Of a DNA stretch of 64,000 nt, positions 47,860 through 60,500 are shown piece after piece. The notes under the pieces are model-generated. The model saw only the letters and a program-made list of their open reading frames with translations, made no database searches and had not been told where the DNA came from. Numbering within the stretch: position 1 is the first letter of the stretch; every line of letters starts with the position of its first letter. Both the position numbers and the translations under genes were made by a program. The DNA is taken from contig OY997588.1 of NCBI GenBank assembly GCA_963921825.1, positions 8,570,001 through 8,634,000 on the forward strand, written 5' to 3'. This stretch comes from Erodium maritimum. Its lineage: Eukaryota > Streptophyta > Magnoliopsida > Geraniales > Geraniaceae.

Positions 47860-50705
47860 TCACATGAAGTCCTCTTCCAGTTCCTGCAGGGACTTGTTTG
47901 CTGATGCAATTTCTTTGTTTGATGTCATCTTTTCAGAAACCATCAAGTTCTTGTAGCTCCTTAGTTCTGCTTGTCTCTCCTTCTCAAGCCTATCCATCTC
48001 CTCTCGCCGTTTCTGTGAACAATATCATTGAAATACATATCTAAGACATGGTTTTATGAGCAATCTACCACTTGAATAATGCACACAAAAACACATGTGA
48101 AACTTATATTACAAATCATCATGCACAAACCAAGTATCGCAACAAAAATGATTTTTTCTTCTTCAGAACAATAAGCATACAATCTCTTGTGCTTTTGGAT
48201 CAGCCCATATTTTCATTATCTATGTAGGAAAGGCAACCGACTGTTTCATGAAAAAAAAAGGACTTACTTTATCTCTGAGCAGAAGTTTCCTCTCTGCTCT
48301 TTCAGCTGCATTAGCCGCTTCTCTTTCAGCTGCAGTTAGTTATATATGAAGTTAGCTATTTGCATCAACATTAAACAAATTTAAAACACCAATAACTTAG
48401 ATGTTCAATACCATGCAGAATAAGCATTACGTACTTACCTTTCAAATCAGCCGTTCTTTCCACTTTTGTTTTGTTCAATCTATTAACTATCTCATTTATA
48501 CGCTTTTCCACTCTCACAGTTCGAACCTGTATAAAGCATCATAGTCAGAAAAGGCTCACTTAAAAGCTCAAGCTAACAAAAGCATAAAGAGTATACATTC
48601 AGAAATTTAAAAAACGTTACCATCTTAGAGTTGTAAAAGCCGACTTGCCCAACATCCATGGAAGCAGTTTTTTTCAGATTGGACCAGGGAGTGTAGACAA
48701 CATCGATATTGTTCACCTTGTTGCCTGCCACATAATCAAACATCACCAAACAAGCTGAGCACATTTCTCAAATAAAAAGCATCACATTCAACTGTATGCA
48801 GAAGAAAGAAACTTGCTATACAATGATAAATTTCATTAAAAAATCAATTAAAATGTAGTCATTCTAGATTTTGCCTTGGATGGAATTTGCTTTGACAAGC
48901 TGAGCACAATCCTCTAATAAGCCCTCGCTAATACCATCAATAGTCTGACCCTTGTGCAGTCTTACATAAACATGGGCAGAAGACATTTTGTCCACATGGA
49001 ACCTGCAAAATGGAAAGCCCAGCAAAAGCTGTTGAGCTAAGGAAGCAAATAAACACGTCATGTATTTGATAGCAACAATAGATTATATGTTTGAGGGAGA
49101 TACCCAACAATAACACAAATCACATCAACTTTAAAATAATAGGGGAAAAATCCATAACAAAATCCCCCCTTAACCAAACATGAACATCCAAATAAAAGAG
49201 GCATCCCCAATATTACAGAGGTCGAACAGAGCCATGAGAACACCTTATCACTAAAAATGAAGATCAGGTGCACACCAACCTCAGCTTTGAAGGTTCTTTC
49301 AGTACCCATGTTGGGTGGTATGGAGCAACGGTATTAATACAACGATAACCTTAAATTTTGTAGAACTATGTGTTCAAAAGCAAGAATATAAACCCTAGAA
49401 TTCAAACTTAAGTGGATCCAAACAACTGAATCAGGAATTTTGACAAAAGTCAACTCTAGGGCATGTGATCGTGTAGCAATATTTTCCTAGTAAAACACAG
49501 TGTCAAATCTACAAGTAGTCAGGTTGGTAATATCTTATATTTCCAGTTATTGACATAGTTGGATCAAAAAAAGTAAGAACTCAAAATCATATTTGGAGAT
49601 TTACTAAACCCTATTTGCATAAAGCTAAACTAAATTAGGAACAGGTTTTCAAGGGATTTGGATAGAAATGGATGTATGTGAGGAATGCTGGCAGGTGTCA
49701 CTTGCTACGACGATCTCATACTGACACTACAACTCCAGACAACTGATGTCATTCCTCCCACACATTTCTATCCCAATTCCTTAAAAATTGTTCCTAATTT
49801 AGTTTACTTTTTATGCCAGAATGATTTAGTAAATTAAATCACCAACAAAAAATTGGAGTTCTTACTTTTCTTTTTCAATCCGACTCTGTCCATTAATTGG
49901 AAACATGAGAAACTAATTACCAATCTGATCCCCCGTGGATTCAACTTCGTGCCCGAGAATCTGAATCATTATCAACTTTTCTCGTGATTGCATTACAGAA
50001 AGAGCTTCTCAGCCAATAAGAAATAGCTAATTAACAGCTGGAGAATACGCTGGATCATTAATAAAATCCTTACCCTAATTACTCATTGTGTAACATCTAA
50101 TCACATAGGCTTGTTCAATATAATCAATTACCATTCAAACAAGCTCCATGACCATGTACAATGCATGTTTTCAAAGGAAAAAAATAAGTACGAGAAAACT
50201 AATATCAGAACAGTAACGAAATAATATGCATAATGCAACAGTTACAGATAACAACTCTTCGACCAAAACAACCACAGCCCAATTGAACAGAAGATCAAAC
50301 CAAATTGATCTACACTTCTTATCTCTGCTATATACAAAACAATGTGAATACAAAACAAAGAATCAAATTAATGACAACCCAAATGACCAGAAAATCAAAA
50401 CAAAACAATCTACATTTCTCCTAATCACTACTCAAAACCAGCCAACGTGAATGAGGAATAAATAACCAACCCACAGAGTAAAACAACACCCAATAAAAAA
50501 AATCACAACTTTTGCTTCCACGCCAATTTCTCAACAACAGATGAAAAAAAAATCAAATAAAATTTGTTTAATTTTTTGCAGAAATGGATTACCAAATGTC
50601 TTCCGGGAAGCCGTATTTGATGAGCTCCTCGTTCTCGTACTTGTCGAGACCCATAAAGATGGTGTAGTCGCCTACCTCCGGACGGGCCTTGAAGTAGAAA
50701 ACCAT
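47860..50705 (-). CDS. CCDC25: CCDC25 homologue, NFACT-R domain protein
   Basis: Six exons on the minus strand: 50705-50593, 49002-48875, 48724-48621, 48526-48439, 48329-48268, 48012-47860. They total 648 nt and code 215 residues, close to animal CCDC25 (about 208). The N-terminal part (about 1-115) is an NFACT-R domain: [43 protein letters not shown] and [11 protein letters not shown] are clear. The rest is a charged coiled coil ([20 protein letters not shown]). NFACT-R domains occur in ribosome-quality-control factors. Intron 2 (48874-48725) has a GC donor: exon 2 must end at CCAAG before GCAAAA to keep frame; the other introns are GT-AG. Intron 1 is 1.6 kb. Confidence 0.92.
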
Positions 50706-51522
50706 TTTCACCAAACCCACGCAAACGAAGAGATTGACGAGTTAGGGTTTGGAAATTTGGGAGAGAGAGGACACGAGACACGCTAGGTTTTGGTTTTTGT
50801 TCTTTGGGAATGCTGAAATTTTGGGTAAATGGCATATTTGTAAATAACTCCAAAACAAGATGTTAAAAAACTTTGTATTCGTAACCCCTTGTTCGGCAAC
50901 TGTGCACGCTTCATTTCAGCCCGGAATCGGCTATAATCGAGTTTGTACAGTTACATCTTCCATAGTCGGTCTAATCTCGATCTTTTTAGGCCTTAATTTT
51001 AGAATTTGTAGGTCTAATTCGACTTGATTCGACTCATTTAATTGTCAACAGTTCTCTTCCTCAGGGAAGTCATATTCATCGTTGGTTTGGGTTTGGTTCG
51101 CTTCTTCTAGCGAATTAAGGCTCGTACTTTGGGTAATGGTGTGGCCTTGTTGGCTTGTCTCTGATGTCCATCTTATGTTCCCGATTGTCTGAGCTTTTCT
51201 TGCCCAACCAAGATTATAAGCATAATGATCGAGAGCCACAATCTTGATAGGACATGAGATAAGGTAAACTTAGTCATCTTGGACGACTAGGCATATAACT
51301 ATGTCTCAAATACAGGACATACTTGCATTTGAAGTAGTGATTCCCGATCCAAAGGAAGTACATTTTGAGGAGTGTCTCGACTCTCTTCTAGTGGTTGACC
51401 GGAAGCTCACGACTCTCGAATAGTGAAAAAAAGGTGATTGATGTTTGCACCCATATAGAAATCGTTTTTTCATGATAACCTGCATCACCAAAGAACTATT
51501 GGTCTAATAGGTTCTACATCCC
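50706..51522. other. Upstream region of CCDC25 and unclassified repeat debris
   Basis: About 150 bp likely 5' UTR and promoter of the minus-strand gene, then sequence with short broken frames. The segment 51,300-51,522 and that after 54,631 read as one older repeat split by the Harbinger insertion. Confidence 0.4.
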
Positions 51523-51652
51523 TAAGAGCATGTACAACGGGTCAGACCCGCGCCCCACTCCGCGCGCGCGAGGAACGCGGCACGCTGGCCGATCCGATGT
51601 GGAGGCCGAAAAACGCGCGCCCGCTCCCCCGTTTCGCGCTCCCGCTCCCCTC

Positions 51653-52509
51653 CAGGCCCGGCCCTACTCCTTGGCCTCTTAGGCGGTGGCCTAAGGCCAC
51701 ACTCAAGGAGGAGGCCACAAATTAAGAATAAAAATAATAATTATAGTATAATTAAACGTAATTAATGAACCAATACATAATTTTAATCTTAATTATATAC
51801 TGCACAAACACATCATTTAGAACTTCGGTAGAACTATTTTTTTAATAAAAATACTGAGTTGAATTCTATATTTTATAAATAAAAAACTTTTATTTGTTCC
51901 GGGCTTTAAACCTAATTAAATTTGTTTTCAAAACATAGTTGAGTTTTATTTGAAAAACCTGACTTTCATTCTTCTTAATTTTTTGTATTTTTTCTCTTTC
52001 AGGTCTTTCAAATCATATATAAATATAAGGATTGTTTTAGGACTAGATTCATTACCAAATATTTTGAATGTTTTTTTTAAAGTTGTCTATTGTTTTAGTG
52101 TGATTTCTTTCTTAAATTCTACTTCATTTCTAAACAAATTTTTTTAATCGTTATATATACGCCTTATCTTGGTTGTGAAATACAAAGACACCGAAAACAA
52201 TCTGAAATGTAAGGATCATAGTGTTAATCAATTAATTAATGTTTAATATTTTTTTACTAATTATTTTATAGCTTACAATAAAAGCTCTTTCATGCTTAAT
52301 TAAAAGAAATAAGAATACTAGTAAAATCAATTTTTTTTAGAAATAAAAAATGACATGTTCATATTTAAAAAATATTATATGTTTAGTTATGAATATATAT
52401 TTTATTTTTTATATTAAAAAAATATCGGAATATCAATACCATTTTAGTTATTAAGAGGCCCATTTTAGAAATGTAGCCTAAGGCCACCAAATGTGTAGAG
52501 ACGGCCCTG
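51653..52509. mobile_element. Non-autonomous hAT element nested in Harbinger element 2
   Basis: Ends CAGGCCCGG and (reversed) CAGGGCCGT, flanked by the 8-bp duplication CTCCCCTC (51645-51652 and 52510-52517), as typical of hAT. The subterminal regions share GGCCTAAGGCCAC-type words in both orientations. The 857-bp body is AT-rich and non-coding. Confidence 0.9.
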
Positions 52510-52682
52510 CTCCCCTCTGTGCGTGCCGCGTGCCACGATTGCTGGCCGTTGGCCGGTCCCGCTCCCTGCGCGCCGTCGCTGGCGTGGCAGCCTGTGGCTA
52601 CGCCACGTGGCCCGACCGTTGGCAACGGTCTGATTTCTAACGGCTATTTTTTTTTAATTCAAAAATCAACAAAAACTAACCC

Positions 52683-52690
52683 TATAAATA
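52683..52690 (+). promoter_or_regulatory. TATA box of Harbinger element 2 gene
   Basis: TATAAATA 107 bp before the ATG at 52797, downstream of the nested hAT element, so the hAT insertion left the core promoter intact. Confidence 0.6.
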
Positions 52691-52796
52691 TCCATCTTCA
52701 CTCTCATTTTTTCCACACCACTCTATACTTTCACTCTCCAACTTCACTCTCATCTTCCCAAATTCTCCTCTCTCGTTTCAAATATTCGCGTGAAAA

Positions 52797-54282
52797 ATGT
52801 CGGGCGACGCTGGGTCTCGTGTACATTCAGCTGGTGACGAAGTAGGATTCACCGAGGACGAACTGGCACGAGGTTTCGGAGACATTCTAACGGGCAATCG
52901 CAACTACTCCCCAAACTCGCAACCGGGGTCGAGTTCAGGTAAGTGCAAACTTATTATTTATGTGACGTAATTTTGTTAATTAATTTATTGTATTAATGCA
53001 TTCTTTTCATTTTTTTAGTAATATATTATATTATTAATGCATTGTTAATTAATTTATTGTAATAGGCCAATATCGTCCCCCACAATCTCAAATGGTGCCA
53101 GCGTTTCAGGTGCGATCACAGTATGATATGTACCCACCGTATCAAATGCCCCCGCAAGGGTTCTCGATGCCAACCCAATTTTACAACTACGAGGGGCACC
53201 CACTACCCGACGTACAAACCCCCCAACCATCCACTACCGGACCTTCCCAACGACGAGCCCGAGCCCCTACTGCCCGAGCCCAACCCCAAGAACCAGAACC
53301 GGATGGCCGGACATTCAGCAAGCAGGAGGACCACCACCTCATTACTTGCTGGTTGAGTACTTCGAAAGACGCCATCAAGGGAAGCTCCCGAACCGGCACC
53401 ACATTCTGGTGCGAAGTTACAAAGAAATACAACTCGAAGGGAGGTTTCCCAGTGCGACGGTGGGAAGCTATCAAGAAACGTTGGGGCAGATGTTTCACTC
53501 AGACAAAGAGGTTCCTCGGCTATTTGAAGAAGTCCAAGGACGAGAAACCGAGCGGCGCCAACCAGGCAGAGCACATGAAACGTGCGAAGGAACTGTGGGA
53601 GGGGGCAGGGAAAGTGATTATGGACCACCCACTAAAGTTCGACCTGGATCATTGGGTGGAGAGGCTCGAGGGCGTCTCGAAGTTCACTGCCCACGAGGGA
53701 ACAATGGGAGATGTCCGCCGTCAAGTACGCCAACAACGACAGCGGTTGGATGAGGCTGGGGCTTACAACTCAACCCCACCCACAAGCACAGGGGAGGAGG
53801 GCGCACATATCAGTGGTGAGTCTCAACAACCAGAATGGGGAGGAAGCGAGAACTACGAGGGGACTTAAGTCCCTCTCAGCGACACACCGCCATCCCCTGA
53901 GGCCGACCCAAGTCCCCCTCGCCGACCGCAAGGGAAGAAGGCAGTGAAGGCCGCAAAGAAGGGGACCGTCCTCACGGCCCAAATGTCTGTCTTCGTCGAG
54001 CTGGAACGTTCACGGGTGGATGCTGAACGTTCACGTGGTGAACAACATGTAGAAAGGCATCGCCTGATACAAACATTAACCCAACAGTGGGAATCAAACC
54101 TCACCACCTACAAGGAGGTTCTGGGGGCGGATACATCTTCCTACGACGAAGAGGCTATGGCAGACCATAAGTTTTTCAAGTCTGAACTGGGACAACTCAT
54201 AGCCACCTTTAAAGCCCAAATCGAAGAACTTCGACGACAACCCCCACCATCGGATGTCGGCCCAACAGACGATGATTCTTGA
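52797..54282 (+). pseudogene. Harbinger Myb/SANT-like protein gene with one premature stop
   Basis: Two exons, 52797-52938 and 53066-54282, GT-AG intron, total 1,359 nt (453 codons) in one frame broken only by TAA at 53866-53868. Exon 1 encodes MSGDAGSRVHSAGDE. Exon 2 has a Pro/Gln-rich stretch, then the Myb/SANT-like domain (FSKQEDHHLITCWL, about residue 115, to WGRCFTQTKRFLG), a NAM-associated-type region (VRQQRQRLDEAGAYNSTPP), and after the stop a basic-coiled tail (ELERSRVDAERSRGEQHVER). Domain order and intron position match the gene of element 1, but the sequences are well diverged. The stop lies after the DNA-binding region, so a truncated protein of 309 residues could still bind DNA. 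Confidence 0.82.
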
Positions 54283-54630
54283 ACTTTTATTTTGTTTTGG
54301 GTTGTATTCAAAGGGGTTGAATAAAATTAGAAGTTCATTTATATTCGTGTTGAATTTATTTATTAATTATTGATTGTCATTAATTATTTATTTCCAAAAT
54401 TGTTTAAATTATCAACAATTTAAACGGTTTCTGATAACGAATTAAATAAAACAGGAAAATATCAAATAATAATCTAGTCAGCACTGTTCTGCACTCCCAG
54501 GGCCTCAGAGGTCCTTTCTGTTGTAGAACACCCACTTTTCTGCACTCCCACTCCCTGACCTTTGTCCAGTCAGCACAAGGGCCTCAGGGCCAGGGCCTCA
54601 CGCAGGGCCGTTCTGTTGTACATGCTCTAA

Positions 54631-55640
54631 GCATATTGGTCCACTTAGTCTCTCCGGATCAGGGTCTATCCCTTTACGAATACTCCAACCTTAAGCTTAT
54701 TTTGAGAATGTATGAACTTGGACCTATGTTTTGCACTTCTGAATGATAATCTGAGACGACATGGATGAGTAAATTTTCTGGCATGCATTCATTTAAGAGT
54801 TCATCCATTTTTCTACCCCTTCAATCGAAATTTGAATTATCATCGGAGTCGGAAGAGGACAACAAGGAAATGAGGCAACAAAAGTCCATGGGAGTTATGT
54901 TAAACAATCTCGCCGGATTTAATGAGGCAATAAAAGGACCGCAGGACATTGGAGAGGAGGACTATCCAGTCCCCACTTAGATCGGTCTCGGTTGAGTATA
55001 TTCCTCCGCCAATCCACGAGTTACTCCTTAAGTAGGTAGCGCACCCCTCTTAGAATCCACAAAATCCCCCTCACGAGATCTAGACACACTTTTAGCATCC
55101 TAGCAAGGCCTGAGTCGAGACGTGGTTGGTCGATATTAGACCCCACAAGTTTTCCATGTACTTAAATAGCTTTCAACCGAGCCTTACACGACCTGTTAGT
55201 TTATCAAAACTAGAGCGATAGACTTCCCAATACTAAAATCTAGTCCTTATATTTTCATGCATGTCTATTCCAATAAGTTAATAAAAATTAGTTTTTTCTT
55301 TTCCCGCAAAATAAATCATTTTTATCCGCATTAATTGATTAATCTATCTCTGTTAGGGTTTTTGTGATTCTCTCTCTCCCACGCCTCTCTCGATTCTCAC
55401 GCCTTCTTCCCTTCCCAATGACGTCGTCCCTACCCATTCCTTTGTCGTAGTCGTCGTAAATGTCCACCAACCACGTGGCCACGATACCCTCAAGTCAATC
55501 CACATAAGCCTCAGGTAAGGTTTACAAAATCCATCATACCAAAGAAGAAATCAACCCGTCCTTCATCGATCTTTCTCCCACTACTACCCGTGGTGGATCC
55601 TCTCATGTCCGTGGTGGCTTCAATCACACCAATTCCACCT
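54631..55640. other. Decayed repeat sequence
   Basis: Short broken frames with no clear domain. Probably the right part of the older repeat interrupted at 51,523. Confidence 0.35.
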
Positions 55641-57140
55641 CCAACCGTATCTTTTTTCGTCCCCTTCAAATATGTTAGTCTCCGATCGGGACAAGCGTGG
55701 TACCCGAGCCAATGCCCCTCCCTCCGATGGAGACCCTTATTGCTCTATAAGAGGGTTTTGATTCCCTAACCCATGTAGGTGGAGGAAGACTGTGTCATCC
55801 TTGTCTCACAGGACCCTCTGGCAGAGAAACCGGAGGCTCAAACAGCGTTTGATGTTGTCGATCGCCTCTTCACATCTCGCCACTACGATCTTTCGGTCAT
55901 GGAGGGCCTAATGATGAAGGTATGGAACCATTGAGCTCTCGTCATCAAAAACCTTGATTGGGATATCTCGGAGTTATACCTCTCCTCTCAAGCGAGAAAG
56001 ATTTGATTCGCAGGTTGGAGCCATGGTCGTTCAATAAGGCACAACTTATCCTGGAAGATATCCAACAAGGGATGAACCGACCACATTCCTCCTCTCCTGC
56101 CTCCAGATTTAGGCATGACTATTGGATTTCTCCCTAGATGGGCTCACGACTACGATGGGTTTTCAGGTGGGTGATGCACTAAGGGTCTTCGTGGCTGCCC
56201 AGACATACAACTCGAGCAAGGCATGGGGCGGGGTCCTTCAGACCCGTTTCTGGAAGGATCTGACCACACCACTTTATCACTCTATCTGCATGGACATCTA
56301 GGGCCACACAAGGTCGACTAGGTCTCGCATCCAATACGAGCGCCTCTTGTGTTTTTGCTTCACTTGTGGATGTGTCAGCCACACCAACCTTCACTACTCC
56401 CGAGGACAACGGACGACCCTCACCTCCCATCGAGTTTTGACCTATTCTCGATGGTGGAAGAGACGATAGCCCTGCATATGTGTGTCTGCCGTGATTGGAT
56501 GGTCCCATCCGATCCAAGAAGCCCCTCACAACCCCGCTCTGCCTCGACTACCCGGCAGGTTTCAAGGCGTTGCACCCCAACACCCCCAACTTAATACAAG
56601 ACCTCTTGCATATTGTGCCGACACATCCGTGGAGATGAGAGCTCGTGTCTCCTCGGTCCGACCCGCCACCTTAGGTGGATTGAGGCCTTGGACATTAGAG
56701 GTTGGGGTGACATAGACCTCTAAGACAACCTGGTTCCCACCCCCAGATAGTGTCAGAGAGCTTAAAAGAGGATGAGACGAGATCTACGAAGATGCCTAGC
56801 CAAATCCAATGAGAGAACGACGTGTGAGTGAGAGGAGGCACACCCTTAGCGACATGGATCGGGCACAACTCGATCCCCAATTCTCCTCCTTTTTCTAGAT
56901 ACCTCCTCGGACATTTGACATTATCCTCACCTCTACGTAAGAGTGTCCACCGAGGGATCAGCATGTTCTGTAGGCAAAATAGGCCGATCTGAGTCGAGCC
57001 GGGAATAGCGGAAGCTCAAGAAGCACCACGCATCCATCGTCAAAAGGAACCACCCCTCCATATACACTTGAAATAACCGGGTATTTAAGTCAAAGGATAA
57101 GCACCCCCGCTTCTGTTCGGGGGGCAACACCTTGCTCTAT
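55640..57140 (+). pseudogene. Decayed LINE ORF1 (DUF4283-like) with damaged zinc knuckle
   Basis: Broken plus-strand frames contain a segment with IKNLDWDIS (about 55,950) and, at 56356-56397, a knuckle of the form C-x2-C-x4-H-x4-Y in which the last Cys is lost. The order is that of the LINE ORF1 at 29256-30900. Many stops are present and no RT follows. Confidence 0.55.
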
Positions 57141-57517
57141 TCAACTTCCGATACCCATCAATCTCATGTCAATCAGTAATTTTAGTAAAATTTTCGATTA
57201 CACATACAGAAACCATTTTTATCAGGTTTAAAGTTCATTTCCCCCCTAAGTATTCGACCTGGGATAATTTACGATCCACTGAAAGCCCTAATCGATTTTT
57301 TAATTTATGGTAACGTAGAGGGTAGTGGCCCGAGTGCGAGTGGAAACCGAATAAACTACATGTTCGCGACGTGCGTGCTACAGTTTCACTTGCTGGATTC
57401 GCACTATAAATTGAAGCTACTTGCTCACTTTCACAACTCTTTCAACAGATTCGAGCCATCCCCGAAAAACCCTAATCCCAAACCCTTTTTCGTCTGTCTC
57501 TTCCCAACCTCGCGAAA
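57141..57517. promoter_or_regulatory. Promoter and 5' UTR region of the La gene
   Basis: No gene. A TATA-like CTATAAATTG lies near 57,404, about 110 bp before the start codon, followed by a CT-rich leader with CCCTAATCCC. Confidence 0.45.
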
Positions 57518-60500
57518 ATGGCGACGCCTTCTCCTTCTCCTCTGAGTGAAGAAACCGTGAAGAAAGTTCTCCGCCAGGTTCTTCTTCCCTCTCTTTCTCA
57601 AATCTCATTCAGTATTGTTCGTTCCAATTTGCTTTCCATATAAAATCCATCACACTCATATATGTATATATTGATTGTCGTTTCCGTTTACATTTCCAGG
57701 TAGAGTTCTACTTCAGTGATAGCAATCTTCCGAGGGATGGTTTTCTCAGAAAAACCATCAGTGAGAGCGAAGATGGCAGTATCCTTTTACATTTCTTAAT
57801 GTAACTTGGTCTATTCTTATTGCGTATTGTATGTTATTGTTGTTCTTAACTATGTGGATCAATAGTGGTTAGTTTGGCTTTGATATGCTCATTTTCTCGG
57901 ATGAGAACTCATCTCAATTTGGGGAACCTCAAGCCTGAGGAGGTGCCGGAAGACACAGTCCAATCCGTTGCTGATACTCTGCGGAAGTCCACTTTCCTTA
58001 AAATTTCTGAGGATGGTTAGTATACTCGGTCACTACTGGAAATTATCAAGTTATAGATCTTTTGCATTGTATGTATTTGGGTATTTTTTTTGCTAATGTC
58101 CAAGGTGTAGAATTCATGTTTTCAGAGGGATAATTGCGAAAATAGTCCCTATATTAGACCATCTTAATGTAACTTTAACAAATTTGGGTGGAATCTAACT
58201 CTTGCTAGTTTACAGACTTGGCAATATCATCGGTGTAGGGACTAAATCTAATTTAGTTGTTTTTAATAGTTCACTGATGATTTTCAGCTAGAAGCTGGTT
58301 TTGTTATATCCATCCTTTACGGATCAACTGTTACCCTTCAGTGCGAGACTACAACTTTTGGGTGATGGGTTTAAAGAAATTTGTGGTTCCTTCCTTTCAG
58401 GAAAGAAGGTGGGCAGGGTTACAGAACTTCCTAAGCCAGAAGAGGTAATAGAGCAATTAGATGCCAAAACCGTTGCTGCATCACCATTACCCTATGACGT
58501 AAAGCTTGAAGACGTGCAGTCTTTCTTTGGTCAATATGGGACGGTATTGGGTTCCCCTTTTGTTCTGTTGCTGTTCTAAATATTATTTTGTCGCCTTCTT
58601 AATTCCTGGTTTCCTAATCTGTTATCCATAATTTCCAGGTAAACAGTGTGAGGTTGCCTCGTCATGTTGCTGATAATAAGTTGTTTTGTGGATCTTCTTT
58701 GGTTGAGTTCTCAACAGAAGAAGATGCTGAGAAGATTCTGAAGCAAAAGTTGGTGTATGCTGGAGCTAACTTAGAGCTAATTCCGAAGTAAGATTTATTT
58801 TAACCCTGAAACTTGAATTAATTTAGTTGGAAATTGTTGTGCATTGCTATGAGATTTTGATCATATATATTTGTATGAGTATTGTGGATCTAAAATAATA
58901 GTATTAACTTAAACATTGCTGATTGATGATTAATTATGTGATCGATTGCGTTTTGTAAATTTAATGCTTTGTTCTTTGCTAAATGGATTAATTTCTATAT
59001 GATTTTAATAATTAATGCAAAACATATTGCATCGTGGTTTATTTTCTTGTGCAAGGCTAATTTGCACGAGGTTAGTTTTCTATGTCCAAAAAGATGTGTT
59101 TTCAAGTGGTAAGGGTCTATTTGTCATGGATTTTCCCTTCTGCTTTCTATTGAAATTGATTAATTCACTTTGAATTGCTAATTATCTTAATCTCCACTAG
59201 TAGTTCCTTTCATGTTTAATATTGTTTCTTCTAGGGTTTGTGCTGTATGTATATGAGTCTATTGCCTTGCACCTTAGCATTAATGCATGGACTTTCCAAT
59301 CCAGGAAGGACTTCGATGCTGAAAGAGTGAAATTGGCAGAAAAATTCCAGAACTACCGCCCCTCAAACAATCGCAAAAACAATTCTAATACTGAACCAAC
59401 GTAAGTAATTACCTTAGCTATGCAATACATATCATTCCTGATAACCATTTAACAATCTAATTGTTTTTTTGACAATTATGGTAGCTATCCCAAGGGTGTG
59501 ATTGTTGCATTTAAGTTAAAGAGCTCGAAAACCGGAGATTCTGCAGTAGACAGTGGTAAAGAAACTGATGGTGCAAGTCTTTGCAAACCAGATGGAGAGC
59601 CAAAGTCCACAGAGCATGATAATGAAGAGAAAATTGAGGAAAATATTGTAGAGAGTGTAGAAAAGGTGGATGAGAAAAATGGATTGGAGAGTGGAGGAAC
59701 AGAAACTGAAGATGGAGAAAAGCCATCCGAGAAGCTTGTTGAGGGTGACGAAAAAGAAGAAAATTCATCTGAAAAGCTCGCTAAGGGCGACGAGAAAGAA
59801 GAAAGGCCTACAGCTGCCTCTTACATAAATAACATGGATGTTGTATTGCGTGAAGATCTGAAGACTCTCTTCGGGAAATTCGGTGCTGTTATGGTAACAC
59901 CTTGACTCTGTTCTTCTATTCCTAGGTTGATAATTCTTTATTTAACATGGAATCATATGTACTATTCTTTGTTTCCATCAATGTGTGGTGTGTCTATAGC
60001 TTAACCTTTATCTCATGGATTCTAAGTTGGTGCTTATAACCACAGATTTTCCAAGAAACTATGTTATTTGTGAACGGTATACCCTTTTTCCTTCCTATTA
60101 TGACTGGTTATTAGGATTTTGTTTGTCAAATCATATAGTGTTTTCTATGCATACATTCTGAAAGATGCTAATCTAATATTGTTGGTAGAAATGTATTTTG
60201 TCATTCTTCAAAGCAATGCTAGTCTGGATTTTGACTATCAGTTCTTGTGCTTTATTAGTCTGTCCTTACAAGCGTTGTTCTCATTTGTGTTTTTTTTGTC
60301 TAGTTTATTGATTTCAAGATGGGAGAAGAAACGGGATACGTTCGGTTCGAAGAACCAGAAGCAGCCCAGAAAGCTCGTGCCGCTGCAGTACTTACAGAGG
60401 AAGGAGGTTTAATCGTGAAGAATTTTGTTGCTACTTTGGAACCAGTAACTGGTATGTAAAATAGTATTGATTTGGTTCAGTTTGCTGTACTAAGCATCCT

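Larger units (their letters stand above)
51526..54627 (+). mobile_element. PIF/Harbinger-type element 2 with nested hAT element
   Basis: Ends are GAGCATGTACAACGG and (reversed) GAGCATGTACAACAG, a 14-bp terminal inverted repeat, with TAA duplications at 51523-51525 and 54628-54630. It carries a Myb-like gene on the plus strand and no transposase frame. A complete small hAT element sits at 51653-52509. Removing it leaves about 2.25 kb, nearly the size of element 1 (2.27 kb). Confidence 0.92.

Noticed and set aside
53203-53628. Minus-strand frame of 141 codons over Harbinger exon 2
   Set aside because: Antisense shadow of the Myb-like gene.
58120-58260. Possible small transposon in intron 3 of the La gene (TAGTCCCTA words at both sides)
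   Set aside because: Arms are too short and no duplication is visible; kept as ordinary intron.
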